From: Verrucomicrobiota bacterium
Lineage (GTDB): Bacteria > Verrucomicrobiota > Verrucomicrobiia > Limisphaerales > J093
NCBI GenBank assembly: GCA_029556615.1
Contig: JAKQDD010000237.1
Coordinates: 1 to 55,470, forward strand
DNA: 55,470 nt
Direction: 5' to 3'
Shown here: positions 18,435 to 26,166 of the stretch, piece after piece
How positions within the stretch are numbered: the stretch's first letter is position 1
How the letters are laid out: each line of letters starts with the position of its first letter
The notes under the pieces: generated by a model
Databases searched by the model: none
Told to the model about the DNA's origin: nothing
Seen by the model: only the letters and a program-made list of their open reading frames with translations
Translations under genes and position numbers: made by a program

Positions 18435-20372
18435 TCACTGCATGGTGTAGGTCAGGACCACGGATCCGGCGGTGATTCTGATGCCGGTGATGGTCGTGGA
18501 TCGGGGGCCATCGATGCGATAGAAGCGGGTGGCGCCGGCGAGGGGGACGGTGAACGTGCCACCGGTGACGGTTTGGGCGACCACGGTGGGGCTGCACTCG
18601 GCTCCTTGCACGTCGGCGAGGGTGACGGCATTGACGGCGTCGGTTGCGGGGGCATAGGGGCCGGCGATCGCGGTGGCGGACCTGCAGACCAACGGGTACC
18701 AAGCCTTGACGGCTTCGGCGGGGGCGTTGGGGTCATTGACGAGGACGCGCGAATCGTCCGCCGGGTTCACCGAATAGAGGGCGAGGTTGGCGCTGCCGCC
18801 GGTCTCTTCCCAGAGGGTGCGGATGGGGTAAAGACCCGCCGTCTCGACCACGACATCGAAGGCGGCGTCCGCGGTGTTGCCGGGATTCTCCCAGAGGATG
18901 ATGGGGGCGTTTTCACTGAAGCGATCGCCGCAGTAAACGCCCGCGCGATCGTCGGTGGTGATGTGGAACCGGTGCAGTCCGGCGTCGAGTTGGAGATAGG
19001 CGAGCGAGTCGACGGCGATGTTGATGTAAGTCCCGGGGCAGAGGCCGGGGACGGGTGCGGGCGTGCCGTTCTTGTTCCAGTCGAGGACCTGGACGAGGCT
19101 GGTGGCGGTGAGGTCGATGGGGATGAGCGGGGGGATGGCGAGTTGTTTTCGAGCCCGTTCGAGGGTGTTATCGAGGTTGGCGCCGCCGTTGGCGCTTTGA
19201 ACCATGCGGGAGTCGAAGCCGCGGACATTGAGGGCGCCGATGGGGAGGCTGCTGCTGGCGGGCAGGAAGGGGTAACTGACCGTCCAGGACCAGGTGTTGG
19301 TGCGCCAGGTGCCGAGGGAATCCATGAACGCGACGCTCGTGGTGCGGGTGGTACCCCAGGGGAGCAGCGAGGTGACGGGGTAGGTGACTGTAGCGCCGCT
19401 GAAGTCCTGGTAGGCGGGGGGATTGCCGTCCTTGTGGACGAACGGTTCGACGGTCAGGGACGCGTTGGGGATCCAGGTGCCGTCGATGCAGAGCTTGATG
19501 GAGGCGGTATCGACGTAAGAGTCGCGGTCGAGGATTGTGGCGCTGATGGTGGGGTAGACGGCGGTTGCCTTGCCTCCGGGCGGCGGGGTGAGGTCGGTGA
19601 CCACGGCGGGCATCGAGCCGGCCGCGGGGACGGAGGCGGCGTAGTTGTCGAAGGTGGCCTGGGCGCCCTGCGTGGTCGAGGGGTAATCCTGCTGGAAGGT
19701 GAACAGGCCGCAGAATCCGGACGTGTGGGTGTAGTTCGGGTCCTGAGCGATGGCCGAGGCCCAGGGGTTATTAAGATCGGCCTTGTCGAACAGTTGGAAG
19801 AGGAAGGTGTAACCGTCATGGCTGCTGGCGACCAGGCGGTACCGGCGGGCGGGGTCCAGGGTGATGCCTTCGAGCAATCCCAGCGTAATGGGGTCCTCAT
19901 CGCTGATAAGGCTGATGTAGAGGTTGTGGTAGGCCGAGGAGTAGGTGGCGCAGTAGCCGTCCGAGGTGCCGAGGCCGATATCCGAGAGGTAGAACAGGAG
20001 GCCGGCCTCCTGGTGCCAGTCGGCATTCCAGGCCAGGAGATCCGTGGCCGCGGAGAAACGGCCGCTGTAGGTCACGTCGGGCCTGAAGCTGCCTGCGCGC
20101 GCGTTGCGCATGCCGTAGTCATCGTTGCCGGTGGGCGGGGCGCTGATCGAGTAGGCCTTTCCGCCGGTGCCGTCGGCGGGGAAGGAGAAGGTGGCGGCGC
20201 CGTAAGCCACGAGGGTGTAGCGCGCCCATCCGGTGTCGTTGCCCGCGTTGAAATCCGAAGTTTGTGCCTCGAGCCGCGGCGCGGTCACGGTCAGGAGGAG
20301 CGCCATCGTGGCAAGCGGGAGGATTCGACCGGGGAACCGTCGGGCGGTGTCTTGGGCACAAGTGGAGTTCAC
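18435..20372 (-). CDS. Secreted protein with beta-sandwich and PA14-like domains, function unknown
   Basis: The 645-residue product begins at GTG. An N-terminal basic segment (ARRFPGR) and hydrophobic core to LEAQ form a signal peptide. An ATG 22 codons later would lose the basic region, so GTG is preferred. Residues about 40-220 look like a LamG/concanavalin-type sandwich (NDTGWARYTL, SGFCGLFTFQQDYP). Residues about 430-560 resemble PA14/GLEYA modules that bind glycans (DAGLHRFHITTDDRAGVYCGDRF and VVETAGLYPIRTLWEETGG, each quoted only in part in databases). The gene lacks a Shine-Dalgarno and has a structured leader 30 nt upstream. It is followed at 16 bp by the Gfo/Idh gene. No catalytic motif was recognised. 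Confidence 0.8.
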   Translation of the reverse strand: MNSTCAQDTARRFPGRILPLATMALLLTVTAPRLEAQTSDFNAGNDTGWARYTLVAYGAATFSFPADGTGGKAYSISAPPTGNDDYGMRNARAGSFRPDVTYSGRFSAATDLLAWNADWHQEAGLLFYLSDIGLGTSDGYCATYSSAYHNLYISLISDEDPITLGLLEGITLDPARRYRLVASSHDGYTFLFQLFDKADLNNPWASAIAQDPNYTHTSGFCGLFTFQQDYPSTTQGAQATFDNYAASVPAAGSMPAVVTDLTPPPGGKATAVYPTISATILDRDSYVDTASIKLCIDGTWIPNASLTVEPFVHKDGNPPAYQDFSGATVTYPVTSLLPWGTTRTTSVAFMDSLGTWRTNTWSWTVSYPFLPASSSLPIGALNVRGFDSRMVQSANGGANLDNTLERARKQLAIPPLIPIDLTATSLVQVLDWNKNGTPAPVPGLCPGTYINIAVDSLAYLQLDAGLHRFHITTDDRAGVYCGDRFSENAPIILWENPGNTADAAFDVVVETAGLYPIRTLWEETGGSANLALYSVNPADDSRVLVNDPNAPAEAVKAWYPLVCRSATAIAGPYAPATDAVNAVTLADVQGAECSPTVVAQTVTGGTFTVPLAGATRFYRIDGPRSTTITGIRITAGSVVLTYTMQ

Positions 20373-20401
20373 GAGAGGAGGCCTTTCTTTAGAGAAGTCT
20401 G

Positions 20402-20496
20402 GCTTACGGGAGCCGAACGATGCCGGCAGCGAGTCTGATCCGCCACCGTTGGGGGGGACCGTAGCTCCGAGGCTTCGCGCTCGTCAAGGTGTAAGC
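20402..20496 (-). ncRNA. Structured 5' leader RNA (candidate riboswitch-like element, class unassigned)
   Basis: Read on the minus strand, three nested stems are visible. The outer pair is GCTTAC (20496-20491) with GTAAGC (20407-20402). Inside it GGAGC pairs with GCTCC, stacked directly on the outer 3' strand. The innermost is GGTGGCG with CGCTGCC (seven pairs with G-U wobbles) closing a 9-nt loop GATCAGACT. A 22-nt insert between the first two 5' strands (around GACGAGCGCGAAGCCTC) gives a junction. A run of seven C (in GGTCCCCCCCAACGG) lies before the inner stem. The element ends 29 nt before the GTG of the secreted-protein gene. The overall arrangement is like a metabolite-sensing leader, but I cannot assign it to a known class. 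Confidence 0.55.
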
Positions 20497-20509
20497 GAGG
20501 TTTGGGCTT

Positions 20510-20527
20510 AGGGTCTGTGCAGACCCT
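20510..20527 (-). terminator. Perfect hairpin after the glycoside hydrolase-like gene
   Basis: AGGGTCTG and CAGACCCT are perfect 8-bp arms around a 2-nt loop, overlapping the stop codon of the upstream minus-strand gene by one base. No T-tract follows on the minus strand, so it may terminate poorly or may protect the 3' end. It separates that gene from the structured leader. Confidence 0.5.
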
Positions 20528-23214
20528 TATCGGGCGGTGATCAGGTAGTAGACGGTGTCGGGTTGGAGGGCGATGGAGTCGGCGTGTCCGATGGGACCAC
20601 GGGGTCTTCCCGTGAGGTCCAGGGCGGTGACGTCGAGTTGGGGGGCATCCGGGCGCAGGAGTCGGACCGTGCCCTGGATCTTGCGGACTTGCCACGGGTC
20701 CTTTCCGATGTGTTCGATCCACACGAGTTGGCCCTGAGGAACCGTTGTCCATCCCGTGTTCCGTTCCTCGGTCATCACCTGCAGGAGGATCCGGCGGGAG
20801 ACGTTGATGGGTTGACCATCGAGAGGGACGAGGATGATATGGACATTGTCCAGCGGGCTTGAGAGGAGGGAATCCCGGAGCCGGATTTCGCTGATGGCGG
20901 CGAGGTTGCCGCTGGCACCTTGCGCGGCGGGGGCGTTGACGGTGAGGAGGCCCTTGCCGTAGTCGAGGGTGAGCTCCTCGGTGCTGCTGGTGACCGTCTG
21001 GAGGTCCCTGCGGACGAGTTTGCCGAGGTCGGCCAGGCGTGGGGGGGCGGCGCGGTCGGCGAACTGGACGCGGGTACGTCCGGCGAAGTGGATCAGGGGA
21101 TCGATGCGCTGGCCGGGGGCGAGGGTGGTGCCGGACGGGACGTCTTTGAGGCGGAGCTCATCGAACGCGGCGTCCTGGGGCAGGGGTGTGCCTTGGAGGT
21201 TGCGGAGGTCTTCGGTGCCGAGGGTGAGGTCGGCGAGCACGTCTCCGGGTGCTATGAGAGAACGCCGGAAGATGAGGGCGGCGGCGGGGAACTGGGCCAT
21301 TTGGGAGGGGGCCATGAGCGTCCAGGGCTGCATCCAGAACTGGGGTTTGACCCTGTAGCGGGAGCCATCAAGGGCGAAGTGCACGATGGCATCGCTCTCC
21401 TGCAGGGCGCCGTACAGGGCGAGGAACAGGGGGGCCTCGGGCCGGTACCGGTTGGGGCGGGTCCAGGTGGTTTCGGAGATCATGGAGGGCTTGCGATTGT
21501 ACTCGATGTCGATGACCGGGTGATTGAAGGCCTTGGGGTCGCCGGGATTCTCGGGGTCGAAGCGAAGGGCGCTGCGGTTGACGAACGTGTGTTGGTCGCG
21601 GAGAGACCATTCGGAGAAGAGCCCGCCATGACGACAGCCGAAATAGCCGTGGCGATCGATAAAATCGCCGGTGGCGTAGCTTAGTTTCTCGAGAGGGCCG
21701 AACACCTCGGGGCTGGCGGTGGCCCAGTTGGAGCAGGTCACGAGCCCGGCGTAGCCCTGGTTGCGCAGGAAGCGGACGATGCGCTGGTAGAACCGGGTCT
21801 GGGTGTCGAGGAGGAACGCCGCGGTATCGCGATCACGCGGAGTTTTGCGGTTGAAGATTTCCCAGAGAGGCCGGAATGCGGCGCGTCCCTCGGATGCGCG
21901 GTCACGGGGGAGCGGGGGACTATCCCAGGCGGTGAAGGCGGCGGCGAGCGAACCGTACTTGATCGACAGCCAGTTGCCGAATTGGCGCTCGAGTCGGCGG
22001 AGTTGGGGATCGGGGAGGTTGGCTTCGGTGAAAGTCCAGAAGAAGAACGAGTCTTCGTTCTGGATCTCGACGCCCAGGAGGGCGGGTTCGGCGGCGAGGA
22101 GGGTGCCATCGGCGAGCGGCGTGGCGAGGACGGCGCGCCACCAGCCTTCATAATGCGACTGGAACTCCTCGTTGAACATGAGGGCGGCGAAGGGGTGCCG
22201 GGTGCCGTCGTAGCCTTCGAGCCAGGGCAAACCCGATTGGGGACGCATCCAGAGGGGGAAGTAGATCGAGAGATGGGTGTAGATCCCTTCGCTCTTCATG
22301 GCATCGACAACGTCGGCGAGGCGTCGGACCTTGGCGGGGATGAGGGCGCCGGTCTTTTCGTCGAACACGGCGCCATGGGCGCGAACGAGGTTGACGCCAT
22401 GGGCGGCGAGGTTTCGGGCGCAGGCCTTGAGCGCGTCGCGGTCGAGGTCGTGAGGAGGGCCGTTGACGGCCCAGAAGCGGACGGGTTGACCGGACTTCTC
22501 GTGGATGAACTGGCCGTCGCGGGCCAGGATGCGGCCATTGGCGCCGGCGCGGGGTTCGTTCAAGTGTCGGAGGTCCAAGGGACCGCCGGCGAGGGAGGCG
22601 TCGTCGGGCGGACGGAAGTTGAACCAGTGGGTCGCGTCGGCAGCGAGGGCGGCACGGAGAGCTGGTGCCGCGTCCGGCTTGGCCGTTCCGAAGGGCACAA
22701 ACTCCGATCGTGTGAGCACGAAGCAATCGAGGATCCCGTGGGGCTTGGGTTTGCCGGAGAGCTCGAACTCGAGGGAGTTCTTGCCGGGACGCAGCACCAC
22801 CTCGCCGGCGTCGAGCCAGGCGAGGAAGCGGAGGTCCCAACCGGCCAGCGGGAAGACCTGGTGGGCGTTGGTGGTGGGAAGATCGATCCAGGGGGCGTCG
22901 TTCAGCCGCAGACGGATCGAGGTGTCGTGAGGATTGGCCCGGAGCCAGAGGGTGTAGTGGCCCGGGACGGGGGCAGTGATCCTGAAGGTGGCTTGACCAG
23001 GTTGGTTCTCGCTGAAGTGCTGGAGTGCGGCCTGGTCGGAGAAGGCCGCGGCCGGGACCTCCTGGTACCAGCGGTTCGATGTCACGGATCGGGTGAGGGC
23101 GGACTCGCCCTCGACCCAGAGCCAATCTCCGGCGTCGAGAGTGGCGGCGAGGAAGGAGAGAGCAAGAACGAGCGAGCTGAAGCGGCTGATGATTGGCTGG
23201 ATGAGCACCTGCAT
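20527..23214 (-). CDS. Secreted glycoside hydrolase-like protein (TIM-barrel, clan GH-A type)
   Basis: An 895-residue exported protein. Residues 1-28 form a signal peptide (FSSLVLALSFLAATLDA). Residues about 30-170 are a carbohydrate-binding-like beta-sandwich (PGHYTLWLRANPHDTSIRLRL in the DNA frame at 22990-22900). A TIM-barrel follows from about residue 225: FWAVNGPP, GVNLVRAHGAVFDE, IYTHLSIYFP, then LLGVEIQNED near residue 383, whose Glu fits an acid/base on strand 4, and MISETTWT near residue 577, whose Glu fits a nucleophile on strand 7. These positions suit the GH-A clan (GH5-like), but the exact family and substrate are not recognised. The last 200 residues are another beta domain. It precedes the PA14-like secreted protein and the oxidoreductase, suggesting a polysaccharide-use cluster. 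Confidence 0.82.
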   Translation of the reverse strand: MQVLIQPIISRFSSLVLALSFLAATLDAGDWLWVEGESALTRSVTSNRWYQEVPAAAFSDQAALQHFSENQPGQATFRITAPVPGHYTLWLRANPHDTSIRLRLNDAPWIDLPTTNAHQVFPLAGWDLRFLAWLDAGEVVLRPGKNSLEFELSGKPKPHGILDCFVLTRSEFVPFGTAKPDAAPALRAALAADATHWFNFRPPDDASLAGGPLDLRHLNEPRAGANGRILARDGQFIHEKSGQPVRFWAVNGPPHDLDRDALKACARNLAAHGVNLVRAHGAVFDEKTGALIPAKVRRLADVVDAMKSEGIYTHLSIYFPLWMRPQSGLPWLEGYDGTRHPFAALMFNEEFQSHYEGWWRAVLATPLADGTLLAAEPALLGVEIQNEDSFFFWTFTEANLPDPQLRRLERQFGNWLSIKYGSLAAAFTAWDSPPLPRDRASEGRAAFRPLWEIFNRKTPRDRDTAAFLLDTQTRFYQRIVRFLRNQGYAGLVTCSNWATASPEVFGPLEKLSYATGDFIDRHGYFGCRHGGLFSEWSLRDQHTFVNRSALRFDPENPGDPKAFNHPVIDIEYNRKPSMISETTWTRPNRYRPEAPLFLALYGALQESDAIVHFALDGSRYRVKPQFWMQPWTLMAPSQMAQFPAAALIFRRSLIAPGDVLADLTLGTEDLRNLQGTPLPQDAAFDELRLKDVPSGTTLAPGQRIDPLIHFAGRTRVQFADRAAPPRLADLGKLVRRDLQTVTSSTEELTLDYGKGLLTVNAPAAQGASGNLAAISEIRLRDSLLSSPLDNVHIILVPLDGQPINVSRRILLQVMTEERNTGWTTVPQGQLVWIEHIGKDPWQVRKIQGTVRLLRPDAPQLDVTALDLTGRPRGPIGHADSIALQPDTVYYLITAR

Positions 23215-23257
23215 AACAGCAGTCAGGCAGGCGGATCAGGAAGCCGCAACTTTTTCC

Positions 23258-23299
23258 TTGCCCTCCCGGTCGATTTCATTATGATATCACCAAGATATA
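23258..23299 (+). promoter_or_regulatory. Candidate promoter and operator of the SPFH-RHH-DUF1648 operon
   Basis: TTGCCC (23258-23263) and TATGAT (23280-23285) are 16 bp apart. The -10 overlaps the palindrome TGATATCA (23282-23289), followed three bases later by the related AGATATA (23293-23299). Tandem AT-rich half-sites over a -10 are what a ribbon-helix-helix repressor usually binds, and the second gene of this operon encodes one. The ATG at 23322 has AAAGGA nine bases upstream. Binding is inference. Confidence 0.5.
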
Positions 23300-23321
23300 G
23301 ATCAATGACGAAAGGAAAACG

Positions 23322-24329
23322 ATGAATGCACCGGTTGAAGCGCCGAACAAAGAGCGTGAGGTTCGTGTCCACAGCGGCTGGTCGTTCCTGCCGATCAACA
23401 TCCTGGTATTGCTCGCGGGGCCGGCCCTGTTCATCTACTCGATTGCGGCGGGAGTGCAGCAGCAGAACCACCCGTACTGGGCTGGGTTTGTGACAGGGAT
23501 TCTGATGTTGATTGGGGGGGTCATCATGTTGTGCGGGTTTTTCACGCTGCAGCCGAAAGAGGCCCGCGTGTTGGTGTTGTTTGGGGAGTATCGGGGGACG
23601 GTTCGGGAGAGCGGCTTTCACTGGGGCAACCCGTTTTACACGAACGGGCCGTCGGTGAGCATTCAAAGCCGGGCGGTATCGGCGGCGGCGGCGAAGGCGG
23701 GGGAGACCGGGGCGTTGACGGCTCCGAAGAAGAACCCGCGGAACAAGATCTCCCTGCGGGCGCGGAACCTGAATGGGGAGCGGCTGAAGGTGAACGACAA
23801 GCGTGGCAACCCGATCGAGATAGCGGCGGTGGTGGTCTGGCGTGTCCAGGACACGGCGCAGGCGATGTTCGACGTGGACGACTACGAGCACTACGTGACG
23901 GTGCAGAGCGAGTCGGCGGTGCGGCATTTGGCGAGCCAGTACGCGTACGATCACGGTGAAGAGAACGAAGTGACCTTGCGCAGCGGGTTTGAGGAGGTCT
24001 CGGTGGCGTTGACGCGGGAGTTGCAGGAGCGGCTGAGCAAGGCGGGTGTGGTGGTTGAGGAAGCCCGGCTGACGCATCTGGCGTATGCGCCCGAGATTGC
24101 CCAGGCGATGCTGCGGCGCCAGCAGGCGGAAGCGGTCATTGCCGCTCGACAGAAGATTGTGCAGGGCGCGGTGAGCATGGTGGAGATGGCCTTGAAGGAC
24201 CTGGCTGACCGCCATGTGTTGCAGCTCGACGACGAGCGGAAGGCGGCGATGGTGAGCAATCTGATGGTGGTGCTTTGCGGCGAGTCGGAGGTGCATCCGG
24301 TGGTGAACACCGGGACGCTGTACAGCTAG
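23322..24329 (+). CDS. SPFH/band 7 (stomatin/prohibitin-like) membrane protein
   Basis: A 335-residue protein with two N-terminal membrane helices (about residues 26-47 and 56-77) and a band 7/SPFH domain from about residue 80: KEARVLVLFGEYRGTVRESG, then NPIEIAAVVVWRVQDTAQAM and a C-terminal helical part rich in A, Q and E (EIAQAMLRRQQAEAVIAARQ). Family members form membrane-associated oligomers and organise membrane domains. A good ribosome site (AAAGGA) fixes the start. The TAG stop coincides with the CTAG of element copy D. It heads a transcription unit with a small DNA-binding protein and a DUF1648 membrane protein, an association seen in other bacteria for this SPFH type. Confidence 0.9.
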   Translation: MNAPVEAPNKEREVRVHSGWSFLPINILVLLAGPALFIYSIAAGVQQQNHPYWAGFVTGILMLIGGVIMLCGFFTLQPKEARVLVLFGEYRGTVRESGFHWGNPFYTNGPSVSIQSRAVSAAAAKAGETGALTAPKKNPRNKISLRARNLNGERLKVNDKRGNPIEIAAVVVWRVQDTAQAMFDVDDYEHYVTVQSESAVRHLASQYAYDHGEENEVTLRSGFEEVSVALTRELQERLSKAGVVVEEARLTHLAYAPEIAQAMLRRQQAEAVIAARQKIVQGAVSMVEMALKDLADRHVLQLDDERKAAMVSNLMVVLCGESEVHPVVNTGTLYS

Positions 24330-24369
24330 CGAGGCGCACCTCAGACCTAACAAAGCCCGCGATCCCATG
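24326..24369 (-). repeat. CTAG-bounded element, partial copy D
   Basis: A 44-bp end fragment in reverse orientation: CTAGCGAGGCGC, CCTCAGACCTAAC and CCGCGATCCCATG, matching copies B and G. Its CTAG holds the stop codon of the SPFH gene and its ATG is the start codon of the next gene. Beyond 24369 the similarity fades quickly (GAGCCGC against AAGCCTT). Confidence 0.85.
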
Positions 24370-24585
24370 GAGCCGCGCAAGACATTCCTGTTGCGAATCA
24401 ACGCCGAGCTATGGCGCGAGCTCGAGGCTTGGGCTCAGGACGAGTTGCGGAGTGTGAACGGTCAGGTTGAGTATGTGCTGCGGCAGGCGCTTCAGCGCCG
24501 GCGGGCTGGGGGTGCGGAGGAAGGGGAGGGGGCGGGATCGAGCCGGGCGCGTCCGGGCGGGTCTTGGGAGAATGCGAAGCCATGA
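24367..24585 (+). CDS. Small Arc/MetJ-type ribbon-helix-helix DNA-binding protein
   Basis: A 72-residue protein. Residues 5-12 (KTFLLRIN) form the DNA-contacting beta strand, followed by two helices (AELWRELEAWAQDELR and SVNGQVEYVLRQALQRR), the ribbon-helix-helix pattern of Arc-like repressors. The last 25 residues are a charged Gly/Ser-rich tail. The start codon lies in repeat copy D and no clear Shine-Dalgarno precedes it. The stop overlaps the ATG of the next gene (ATGA), so the two are probably translationally coupled. It likely represses its own operon, a guess supported by the tandem palindrome upstream of the SPFH gene. Confidence 0.8.
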   Translation: MEPRKTFLLRINAELWRELEAWAQDELRSVNGQVEYVLRQALQRRRAGGAEEGEGAGSSRARPGGSWENAKP

Positions 24586-25073
24586 ATCGACTTCTGGTTC
24601 AGGCGGTGGTTTGGGCGGTGCTGATCCTCGGGGCGGTGGGCGATCTGGTCTGGCACTATCCGCGGCTGCCGGAGCGGGTGGCGAGTCACTTCAATGCGGC
24701 GGGGCAAGCGGACGGGTGGTGTACGCGTTCGGAGTATCTGGCGACGTGGCTCTGGTCGCTGGGATTGGTGGCGGTGTTGATACCGGTGTTGCAGTGGTTG
24801 ATGAAGGTGATCCCGGCGCGGTTCATCAACATGCCGCGCCGGCACTACTGGCTGGCGCCGGAGCGCGAGGCGGCCACGCGAGAGGCGATGTCGGCGTGGG
24901 TTTTCTGGCTTGGGGTGGCGATGTGGGTGACGATGGCGCTGCTCCATCACTTGACGCTGCGGGTGAACCTGGGGCCGGAGCGGGATCTGGGTTCCTGGCC
25001 CTTGGTCATCGTGGGCGCCAACCTGGCGGCGATGGCGGTGTTGATCATCGGCATGTATCGCCGGTTCCGGTGA
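24582..25073 (+). CDS. DUF1648-domain integral membrane protein
   Basis: A 163-residue membrane protein starting MNRLLVQAVVW. This ATG overlaps the previous stop codon (ATGA) with GGGAG upstream, and is preferred to an ATG 18 bp earlier. Residues about 28-50 (PRLPERVASHFNAAGQADGW) carry the DUF1648 signature in which a P-x-x-x-P-x-H-F/G core precedes a turn. About four membrane helices are visible, at the N terminus, around residues 52-72, 108-130 and 138-158. Function is unknown; family members often sit beside membrane-stress or SPFH genes. Confidence 0.85.
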   Translation: MNRLLVQAVVWAVLILGAVGDLVWHYPRLPERVASHFNAAGQADGWCTRSEYLATWLWSLGLVAVLIPVLQWLMKVIPARFINMPRRHYWLAPEREAATREAMSAWVFWLGVAMWVTMALLHHLTLRVNLGPERDLGSWPLVIVGANLAAMAVLIIGMYRRFR

Positions 25074-25099
25074 GCGGGATGGCGGCCGAGGGGGGGGCG

Positions 25100-25141
25100 G
25101 TAGCCGCGGTCGAGTCAGCGCCGGCTGACACCGGCGGCTAC
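25100..25141. repeat. REP-like nested palindrome between converging genes
   Basis: The outer arms are GTAGCCGCGGT and ACCGGCGGCTAC (one base indel). The inner arms GTCAGC and GCTGAC close a GCCG loop. No T-tract follows on either strand. It lies between the convergent DUF1648 and radical SAM genes and contains the latter's TAG (25138-25140). It may act as a bidirectional terminator or be a member of a repetitive extragenic palindrome family. A related GTAGCCGCC core appears at 37690. Confidence 0.7.
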
Positions 25142-26046
25142 GCCTGGGAGGGCGTCCCTGCCGCGCTGGCCGGTTCGCTGTCCGGGGCGCGTCGGAAGAC
25201 GGCGCTCTTGGGCGGGGGTCGCTGGGGGGTGGGGAGGCCGAAGCAGGATTTGCAGATGGGGAGTTTGGCGACGCCCTGGCGGACTTCCTTGCGGAGGCGG
25301 GCGAACCAGGGCGTTTGCCAGATTTCGAGGAGCGACTGTTCCCGGATGTTGCCGACGGCGTGTTCGCGGTGGTAGTCATTGCAGCAGAGGACGACGTCGC
25401 CGTTAAGGGTGATGACGAGGGAGTTTTCCGGGGCGTCGCAGGAGGTGAAGGGCACGAAGCCTTCGGGGGTGACGAGGCCGCCGCGGTTGGTCCAGCGCAC
25501 TTGGCCGGGACTCTCGAGTACGGTGAAGTAGCGGGGCCATTCGCGCACGAGCGACTGAACGCGGTCCCGCCAGCCGGGGCGTTCGGGGAGGTGCCGGGTA
25601 AGGATGAAGTGGGTGACGCCCGCTTCGATCAGGCGGGCTGCCAGTTCCCGGGTGAGGAGATCGCCGTTTGAGATGATGCGCGGGAGCGCGCGGGGCAGGG
25701 CGCGTTTGGTCTGTTGAACGAGCGAGACCAGGCGTGGATCAGCGAGCGGTTCGTTATAGAAGACGTAATCCACGAAGCCGCGCCAGCCGATCTCGGCCAT
25801 GCGTTGGAGGGCGAGGTCGAAGACCTCCTGGGTCATAAATTCCCTGGGGGTTTCGAAGAGATGGTTGGGGCAGTAGACGCAAGCGCGGTTGCACCAGCGG
25901 CTGATTTCCACCGAGACGGCCCGGAAGAAGTAAGGGTCGCCGTGGCGGCGCCAGTTAAGGAGGCGCATGAAGGAGGAGGAGATGGGTCTCCGGATGCGCG
26001 TGGGCATCAGCCGGTTGGCGAGCCATGTGAGGTGTTGAAGGTCCAT
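25138..26046 (-). CDS. Radical SAM/SPASM domain protein
   Basis: A 302-residue protein. The iron-sulfur motif CNRACVYC (C52, C56, C59; spacing Cx3Cx2C) is typical of radical SAM enzymes that bind a [4Fe-4S] cluster and cleave S-adenosylmethionine. A second Cys set (SCDAPENS, VVLCCNDYH, ICKSCFG) forms a SPASM-type auxiliary cluster region at residues about 200-275. The motif GNIREQSLLEIW between them is standard for SPASM proteins. No peptide substrate gene is evident next to it, so the reaction is unknown. The stop codon lies in the palindrome at 25100-25141. Confidence 0.88.
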   Translation of the reverse strand: MDLQHLTWLANRLMPTRIRRPISSSFMRLLNWRRHGDPYFFRAVSVEISRWCNRACVYCPNHLFETPREFMTQEVFDLALQRMAEIGWRGFVDYVFYNEPLADPRLVSLVQQTKRALPRALPRIISNGDLLTRELAARLIEAGVTHFILTRHLPERPGWRDRVQSLVREWPRYFTVLESPGQVRWTNRGGLVTPEGFVPFTSCDAPENSLVITLNGDVVLCCNDYHREHAVGNIREQSLLEIWQTPWFARLRKEVRQGVAKLPICKSCFGLPTPQRPPPKSAVFRRAPDSEPASAAGTPSQA

Positions 26047-26073
26047 GGCGTGAATGGTCTCGGGCCCTGCGGG

Positions 26074-26166
26074 CTAGATTAGCGAGGCGCGGAGGCAGGG
26101 TGCCCCGCTGCCCCCCACGGTTCCTGTGGACTGCATGTTTCATTGGTCTGAGGCGCGCCTCGCTAG
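26074..26166 (+). repeat. CTAG-bounded element, partial copy E
   Basis: A 93-bp right half: CTAGATTAGCGAGGCGCGG at the inner arm, then a diverged middle with a TTTCATTGG remnant, GTCTGAGGCG and the right terminus CGCCTCGCTAG. Its terminal CTAG gives the TAG stop (26163-26165) of the DUF1080 gene. It sits 28 bp upstream of the radical SAM start. Confidence 0.85.

Noticed and set aside
18417..20438. Plus-strand open frame of 673 codons
   Set aside because: Antisense to the secreted protein gene with a signal peptide; no recognisable motif.
20510..20527. Classical intrinsic terminator
   Set aside because: The hairpin is perfect but no T-tract follows on either strand, so it is kept as a hairpin with uncertain role.
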